Source of the DNA: Ryuthela nishihirai
Taxonomy: Eukaryota; Arthropoda; Arachnida; Araneae; Heptathelidae
Assembly (NCBI GenBank): GCA_038380435.1
Contig: JAWZYU010000058.1
Coordinates: 186,001 to 250,000 of the forward strand
Length of the DNA: 64,000 nucleotides
Direction of reading: 5' to 3'
The notes below the pieces were generated by a model, which saw only the letters and a program-made list of their open reading frames with translations, was not told where the DNA came from and ran no database searches. This document shows, one piece after another, positions 58,114-64,000 of the stretch. Each line of letters opens with the position of its first letter. Within the stretch, counting starts at the first letter, position 1. The position numbers and the translations under genes are program-made.

Positions 58114-58124
58114 AGGATATAAAT
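58114..58124 (+). promoter_or_regulatory. TATA-like box before a small ORF
   Basis: GGATATAAATAACC gives a good TATA match about 85 bases before the ATG at 58,205, leaving a short leader. Position and sequence only. Confidence 0.35.
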
Positions 58125-58204
58125 AACCAGTTTCACGTGCAACTTCTTCGAACAGGAGAGAATTATTCATTGCGAGTTTCGTGTCCAATTTCCGTGAGGT
58201 CGGA

Positions 58205-58474
58205 ATGACGATTTTTCGACTTCAGATATCTGCAGTCAGAAAAGGACTTCAAATATCTTCAGAAATGGAAAATTCATTTCTGCCACGAGCCTCTAGCTCA
58301 ATGGTCTACGATTCGTCGATTCACGCAAGTGGTCAGCCAATGAGCAACGCTTTAAACGGTCTAATGGAAATGTCCGAGATGCTCTCCTCTTTTGAGATAT
58401 CTGAGATTAGTCGAGTTTTGAGGAAACACAAGGAATTAAAGAGATGCGCACGAAAGTGGGAATTGCGGATTTAA
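58205..58474 (+). CDS. Unrecognised small open frame
   Basis: 89 codons from the first ATG (the frame is open upstream to a GTG at 58,181). The middle is Ser/Met-rich, followed by a possible amphipathic helix (MEMSEMLSSFEISEISRVL) and a basic end (KHKELKRCARKWELRI). No known family. It has a TATA-like box upstream and an 8-bp hairpin right at the stop, and lies in a rare repeat-free interval. It may be a real lineage-specific gene or a chance frame. Confidence 0.3.
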   Translation: MTIFRLQISAVRKGLQISSEMENSFLPRASSSMVYDSSIHASGQPMSNALNGLMEMSEMLSSFEISEISRVLRKHKELKRCARKWELRI

Positions 58475-58501
58475 TATCTCTTTAAAACAGTTGGAGAGAT
58501 A
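58474..58501 (+). repeat. Hairpin directly after the small ORF
   Basis: ATATCTCT (58,474-58,481) pairs with AGAGATAT (58,494-58,501) around a 12-base loop. It does not match the histone-type consensus. Confidence 0.6.
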
Positions 58502-58826
58502 TGAAGTAGATTGTCAAGAGATTGTTATTGTTCAAGTAGAGTGATTGCAAACTTTGGGCAGACAAAGTAAATAAGCATGTAAAGGAGTTATTAGTATCGC
58601 CAAAACTTTTTTTCAAGCCGTAACATCTCTGGTTGAAATATGCAAAAATGTTTACTGCCTCGAAGGTATCATAACTGCAATGATCGCTTTCTCTGGCAAG
58701 TGGGAAATCAAAAGAATAATAAAATGGTGCTGGATGCCATCAGGTGCTGGTCATTCGATGTGTGTTTATATGGTGCAGTTGTTAAACATGAGGACAATTT
58801 TCCGGGACCTTCAAGCTCCTGTGCAA

Positions 58827-59035
58827 GGGGGAGTTGGATCACTCGATAGCGCGTCAGGTTCTGAATCTGCAGTTTACAAGTTAGGGTTCCAACTCTGGCT
58901 GCGTTGAAACTTATCTCCGCTAAATTCCGTTCTGCCGTCGATGAGAAAGGGAACACCCACCAAAGGGACTGGAAAGTTCGCCGTCCCTAATATAGGATGT
59001 TAAGACGTAGTCCCATGCACAGGCCATATCCTAAT
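58827..59035 (+). mobile_element. SINE family A, old copy, 5' half
   Basis: Head recognisable (CACTCGATAGCGCGTCAGG), body decayed, 3' half missing. Confidence 0.65.
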
Positions 59036-59209
59036 CAGGCCCGAATCTGGAAAAAAATTAAAGAGGGAGGGTGAGGCAAAGTGGCGCAGTCGAGCCGAAA
59101 AAGTGTAAAGTGGGGTGGGGGCCAAGAGACAGGATTTCCCAGGGTAAATGAAAGTGCCAGTACACGAGGAAGCGTTGGGCAGGAGTTTTGAAGTGACAAC
59201 GGGGAGACT

Positions 59210-59920
59210 GATGAGTTTGGCTGTTTTATCTCTGAGCGGCACTTTCTTTGTACACAATGGGTTAAATGACCAGGTCAAAAGGACCCAGAGGGATCAGAGA
59301 AGGTTGAGGGAGGGGACGCTCTGGAACAGCTATTAAGTGATAGATGATAACCTCCCGTCAGAGCCTGGGGCAGGGGTGGCTCAGTCGGTAGCGCGTCAGG
59401 CTCGTAATCTGCAGTTCCCAGGTTCGAGTCCCAGCTGGGTCAGCGTTGAGATTTATCTCCGAAAAATTCCCTGCCCTGCCCACGGTCAGTAGGGGACACC
59501 GATGGGCTTGGAAAGGCCGCCGTCCGTCGGATGGGACCTTAAGCCGTGGCCCCGTGTACGGGAGAGCCATACCCTGTGCACGTTAAAGAACACGCTGGAT
59601 GGCCTTGACGGGGGGCTACCATCTGTCTCCCAACAGCTGTTCCAGTGGGTCCCCTCCCCCAACCTTCTCTGAGCCTTCGGGGTCCATGTGAGCTGCAAAA
59701 AAGTGCCGCTCAGAGGTAAAACAACCCAACCCAACCCGTCAGAGCCATCCAACGCATTCTTTAACGTGCATAGTGTATGTCTCTCATGCACCCGAAGACA
59801 CGGACTAACGTTTCATGCGACGGACGGCGGCCATTCCAAATCCTTCGGTGTCCCCTACTCATCGTGGACAGGTGGGGGGGGGAGGGAGTTTTGCGGAGAT
59901 AAATCTCAACACTGTCATTT
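59210..59920 (-). mobile_element. SINE family A, split by another SINE A
   Basis: The outer copy on the minus strand consists of 59,210-59,365 and 59,735-59,920; the younger copy lies between. Its head is gone. Confidence 0.85.
59366..59734 (+). mobile_element. SINE family A, youngest full-length copy (reference)
   Basis: 369 bp flanked by a perfect 12-bp target duplication CCCGTCAGAGCC (59,354-59,365 and 59,735-59,746). Head GGGGTGGCTCAGTCGGTAGC with box B GGTTCGAGTCC; the 3' end repeats CCCAAC. The head is closest to elongator tRNA-Met among tRNAs I know, with the anticodon position reading CGT instead of CAT. It depends on an RT supplied in trans. Confidence 0.95.
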
Positions 59921-60655
59921 GCGGTCATAAATCTCAACTTATCTCAGAGAGACTTGACGGTAAATAAATCTAATAACAAGCTTACGTAATATAGATTTGC
60001 GTTGTCAGAAAAAGTGAAAAATTATCAGTTTAATTTTGTTTAACTGTTTGAGATCTATGTTACTATCAGGAAAGTATTTATTGTCAGGGATACACACTCA
60101 GAGACCACTTTATTAGATACAGTTCCGTGTTACATCAATAGTAACTAAAATCACTTGTTTAAATAAGCTTTTTAATGAAAAAATATGAAAGATAATTTAA
60201 AGAACTGAATAAAATCCTTTCAACAATATTCGGTCGCTCTTTAGAAAGCTAAGGAAAAAATTTTCGCGAAAATTTTAATAATTTTTTTTCTGTATATGAG
60301 TTACTATCGACGTAGCACGGGACTACTTAATAAAGTGGACCCTTTAAGTGTATTTCGATATTGCGAATTTTGTGATTTTATTATATATAATATTTTAAAT
60401 CGAATTACTACAGAATTTGTTTTTGATGATTCTGAATAATTATTTTGATGTTGTCCTTAAAATTAAATCGGATAGAATTAAATCACCGGATCTCAATTAC
60501 TTACATCTTATTCTCAACCGTTAATAATCATAGAGAAAATCTGAAGAAAAATTAAATTGTTGTCGCCGAAAATGTGTCATATATACTTTCTCTTCCAAAA
60601 GATATTAAATCTGACCTAGCGTAAACATGGTCTGTAAATGGTAGCTAGGTAGTCA
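59921..60655. other. No recognisable gene
   Basis: AT-rich non-coding sequence. Confidence 0.45.
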
Positions 60656-60659
60656 CAGG

Positions 60660-61545
60660 AAGGAGAGTTATGCACCAATCCCCTGTGATGATGTATAGAA
60701 CCGGCCAGGCCTAGCACCTAATGTCCTACCCCGCCTTCTCGTGGTGCAGACCGTTAGTACCTTTCAAAAGAGATACACTCTTGTGGAAGTGAACGGAAGG
60801 GGAGGGCTCCCAGATTAGTGTGGCCTACTGATCTGGACAACTCTGGCTACTTTTCTTTTTTTTCTACACTGTTGAGGAGTGGTCAACCACACAAGTTCTG
60901 GTGCTGACCATATAAACCCACTGGACTGGACAGATAAATGTCTCTGAGCTTGATTATGGATCCTGATTTTGCTGCAGTGGTGGGCTTCTGTGGAGGGAAA
61001 ATCTTCCGCTGTGTTGTCTGTTTGTTTGAGGGTTGACAGCTCCAAGTGAATAGATTCACAGGATATGTTTATCAGCTGGTGGATAATCCTGAGCAGAGGT
61101 CATCGCAGGCACCTGAACTCTTTTCTTCTATTGGCATCGTCAAATTCTACTTTGGAGGAATTCTTCCAGTGTAGATGGATTTAGCCTTTAGTGGTGGGGG
61201 AACGGGTCTTTGCCCCATGTCTGCGATTAGGGGGCTGCTTTATATTGTCGACATTCCCACTCTCAATGAACATAATTTCTTAAAACATTCCACAAACCAT
61301 TTTCTCTCCTTAGGTAGTTGGAATGTGACGACTCTGCACAGAGCTTTTTCTCTCGATGTCCTCACACAAGAATTCCACCATTATTATTTAGATATTCTCG
61401 GCTTCCAAGAGACCAGATGGACAGATAAAGGTCAGATTCTTAAAAATAATCTTAAATTTCTCTTTTCTGGGAGGGACGACAATAAGCATCACCAAGGCGT
61501 GAGTCTGCTTCTCAGCAGACACGCCAGTGATGCTCTTCTAGGATA
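60660..61545 (+). mobile_element. RTE-type retrotransposon, 5' region and endonuclease start
   Basis: Likely untranslated leader up to about 61,170 (shared fragment at 1822-1943), then the endonuclease N-terminal part: LGSWNVTTLHRAF (catalytic Asn), LDILGFQETRWTDKG (catalytic Glu) and HQGVSLLLSRHAS. A frame from 61,175 reaches a stop at 61,546, caused by the SINE B insertion. Confidence 0.8.
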
Positions 61546-61726
61546 ATAAAAAAAAAGAAATACCCCCTCAAGCAGCTGCTTTCCACAGAGGTCTGACAGG
61601 AGACTGTCTGTTTATATGCCATAGTAGATCTGGGAGGATGTCAAGACCTCAGCCCAGACATATGGGGCTCGAACCCAGGACCCTTAGATCAGTAGCCAAG
61701 CGCGCTAACCACTCGGCCACGGGACG
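61546..61726 (-). mobile_element. SINE family B inserted in the RTE endonuclease (reference copy)
   Basis: 181 bp flanked by a perfect 14-bp target duplication GCTCTTCTAGGATA (61,532-61,545 and 61,727-61,740). On the minus strand it begins GTCCCGTGGCCGAGTGGTTA (box A), has box B GGGTTCGAGCCCC, and ends with AGCAGCTGCTTGAGGGGGTA and a T/A-rich tail. The head resembles Ser/Leu-type tRNAs. Confidence 0.95.
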
Positions 61727-61740
61727 GCTCTTCTAGGATA

Positions 61741-64000
61741 TGAATGCATTAATCAAAAGGTTTCTTACAGCAAAATTTCAGACAAGCGTTGAAGACCTGA
61801 ATGTTATCTGCCGTTATGCCCCCATTGAGGATGCCGATGAGGATGAGAAGGATAGGTTTTTATGAACAACTTCAGGATATTTTAAAATCTGTCAAGAAAG
61901 GAGAACTTGTTCTTGGTGACTTCAATGCCAAAGTTGGTACTGACTCTGACCTTTGGGCCGGGGGGATAGGCCCTTTTGGTATTGGTGGCTGAAATGGCAA
62001 TGGGCAATTCTCGTACAGGTAAGTAACCTCAATGGTTTCAGAATAACTAACACATATTACAAACACCGCGACATACATAAGTACTTATGGGTTTCACCTG
62101 ATGGGCTGCATAAAAATATGATTGATTATACATTAACAGCAAATGGGCTAGTTTTGTTAGGAATACCAGGGCATATAAGGGAGCTGAAATTGGATCTGAC
62201 TATTACCTTGTTAAAAGTGTCTTGCAACTTAAACTTAAAAAGTGTTGTGCTAGGGTTAAAAATTTACTTTTAATACTGAAGCTCTGAAAGACCCAGTTAT
62301 AGCCAAAGCTTACCATGACAGGCTACGTAGTCATTATGACAGTCATGGTATCCTTACTACTGAAGTTGAGGAAGAATGGGACCATTTTAAACAGGCTTTT
62401 TTTGGACACTAACAGTACTCTTTTATGAAACAAGGAGCAGAAGAGACAGAATTATCTGAGTGATAAGGCACTTGAACTTATTTCGGAAAGAAAGAACTGC
62501 AGGAATTCCTTAATCAATACCCTACTAGTCCTAATAGAAAGTATTACAGGGAACTTAATAAACGTGTAAAAGATCAGTTAGCTGCTGATAAGAATCTTTG
62601 GCTTGATGGTTTGGCTGACAAAGCCGAGGAAGCAGTTAGACAGCACAACAGCAGAGAGCTGTGCCAGATAGTTAATGTTTTGTGTGGTAGAAAACGGACA
62701 GGTATACAGGGATTGAAGGATAAACAAGGTAAGGTTATAGAAGGTGAGGATTCTGTCATGGCTAGGTGGGCTGAGCATTTCAGTGATATTCTGAACAATG
62801 CAGTTAGCTCTATTCCCATTGTTTGCAATGATCATTGGTGGCTTTGGCTGTTTCTAAACTTAAACTTCATAAATCCCCAGGGGTAGATGAAATTACTACC
62901 GAAATGCTTAGAGCTGGAAATGTTTCGATTACCACTTGGATGACTGAAATTCTGAATATCTTTTATGATAAAGGCATGGTTCCTAAGGATTTTATCCCTA
63001 TTTTTGTTATCCCTATTTTCAAAAAAAGTGATCGCAGTTCTTCTGATAACTATAGGGCCTACTCTCTGTTCCAGGTAAAGTTCTTTCCATGATTGTGCTT
63101 AATAGAATTAAGAATCTGGTTGACAGTCAATTGCGTGATGAGCAATGTGGATTCAGAAGTGGTAGGGGATGTGTGGATCAGATATTTTCACTTAGGCAGA
63201 TTCTTGAGAAATGTTTAGAGTTTCAGAAACCTTTGGTTGTTAGCTTTGTTGATTTCAAAAAGGCTTTCGACTCTGTTGATCGTCATAATTTGTGGTTGAT
63301 TGTGAAATCATATGGTATACCAGACAAGTTAGTTACCATAATGAAAGCTCTCTATAATAACACTGAGTCGTGTGTGAGAGTTGGTAAGGCTTGTAGCAAT
63401 TGGTTTAGCATTACTTCTGGTGTTCGACAAGTGGTTATTGATTATGTTTTGCGAAATTCACTTCAAGGGAAAGATTTTGGCCTTAAATGGGCTGGAGATA
63501 CGAAAATTTCTGATTTAGATTATGCTGATGATTTAGCCCTTTTGGCAAATGATGTTGATCAGATGAACCTTTCATTCGAGCTGTTGATGAGACTGGTAGT
63601 AGAGTAGGTTTGGTTATAAACAGAGAGAAAACTAAAGTGATGAAAATTGGTCAGGCAGGCTGTGATTCAGTTAATCTGAATGGTTGCAGTCTTGAGCAGG
63701 TGTCACAGTTTAATTATCTTGGGAGCTATGTAACAGATACTGGTGATGTGCGGCATGAGATTAACAGACGAATAGGGATTGCTGCCGGGACTTTTAAGAA
63801 TCTATGGAGAGTATGGAGAAATAGGCGTATACACCTAAAGACTAAAATTAGGCTGTATAATAGAATAGTTATGGTAGTGAAACTTGGACACTTTGTAAAC
63901 AAGATAACAGGAAACTAGATGCTTTTGATTCTAGCAGTTTACGCAGTGTCTTGGGCATTAAGTGGTTCAACTTTGTAACTAATGATGAGGTTAGGCAAAG
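61741..64000 (+). pseudogene. RTE-type retrotransposon, rest of endonuclease and RT; runs off the window
   Basis: Continues after the SINE. Endonuclease: GFYEQLQDILKSVKKGE, LVLGDFNAKVGTDSDLW and MIDYTLTANG. Linker: GLKDKQGKVIEGEDSVMARW. RT: GVDEITTEMLRAG, DEQCGFRSGRGCVDQIF, FVDFKKAFDSVDR (motif A) and LDYADDLALLAND (motif C). Relative to the 20.6-kb copy, 33 bp encoding GCILSPFLFSL are deleted after GVRQ. A one-base deletion after the YADD block gives the stop at 63,605. The 3' end lies beyond 64,000. Several further shifts at 61,860, 62,280-62,610 and 63,840. Confidence 0.9.

Noticed and set aside
58474..58501. Hairpin after the 58.2-kb ORF as a histone-type element
   Set aside because: The stem sequence and the 12-base loop do not fit the consensus.
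59366..59450. Possible true tRNA gene
   Set aside because: Box A and box B are good, but the acceptor stem does not pair and the sequence continues into the SINE body; many other copies exist in the window.

Overview
This is an AT-rich, gene-poor stretch of animal nuclear DNA dominated by mobile elements of several ages. It holds non-LTR retrotransposons, Tc1/mariner, pogo/Tigger and hAT-like DNA elements, and two tRNA-derived SINE families. Two histone-type 3' stem-loops, a degraded C2H2 zinc-finger gene and this transposon mix point to a metazoan. An arthropod, perhaps a chelicerate or crustacean, is my best guess from the look of the Tc1 and RTE-type proteins; this is not proven by the sequence.

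Layout. 0-5 kb: an intronless kinase-like gene on the minus strand (one frameshift) with a Cys/Arg-rich tail, a histone-like stem-loop behind it, and a 260-bp inverted repeat on both sides. 5-10 kb: SINE fragments, an RTE endonuclease fragment and a decayed Tc1. 10-15 kb: a decayed Tigger, a Tc1 carrying a small hAT-like MITE, and a 1.5-kb inverted-repeat element filled with SINEs. 15-19.7 kb: mostly empty, with a zinc-finger pseudogene and a possible terminal exon of a host gene. 19.8-24 kb: an RTE 3' half with a (TGA)n tail, a tandem array and a Tc1 with both inverted ends. 26-28.5 kb: a GC-rich, CpG-rich island without a recognised gene. 30.2-33.4, 39.9-41.4 and 53.9-57.0 kb: three copies of an element with hAT-like ends whose interior is a TTGGCAAAATTC tandem repeat. 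38.6-44.6 kb: a minus-strand non-LTR element (ORF1, endonuclease, RT) broken by at least three later insertions. 49.1-49.7 kb: a small intact gene with a basic Cys-rich tail and a perfect histone-type stem-loop. 50-53.5 kb: RTE, Tc1 and MITE fragments. 58-60 kb: a small unknown ORF and nested SINEs. 60.7-64 kb: the longest RTE copy, running off the window edge.

How it fits together. Almost every recognisable protein is a transposon remnant. The exceptions are the kinase locus, the 49.1-kb gene, the 58.2-kb ORF and the 19.6-kb exon. The most interesting link is that the kinase locus and the 49.1-kb gene, otherwise different, share an intronless layout, an Arg/Lys-rich tail ending in a Cys cluster, and a histone-type RNA 3' end 75-110 bases after the stop. 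This suggests a family of non-polyadenylated, perhaps S-phase or germline mRNAs, or genes acquired from a foreign element. No tRNA, rRNA or CRISPR was found; tRNA-like sequences are SINE heads.
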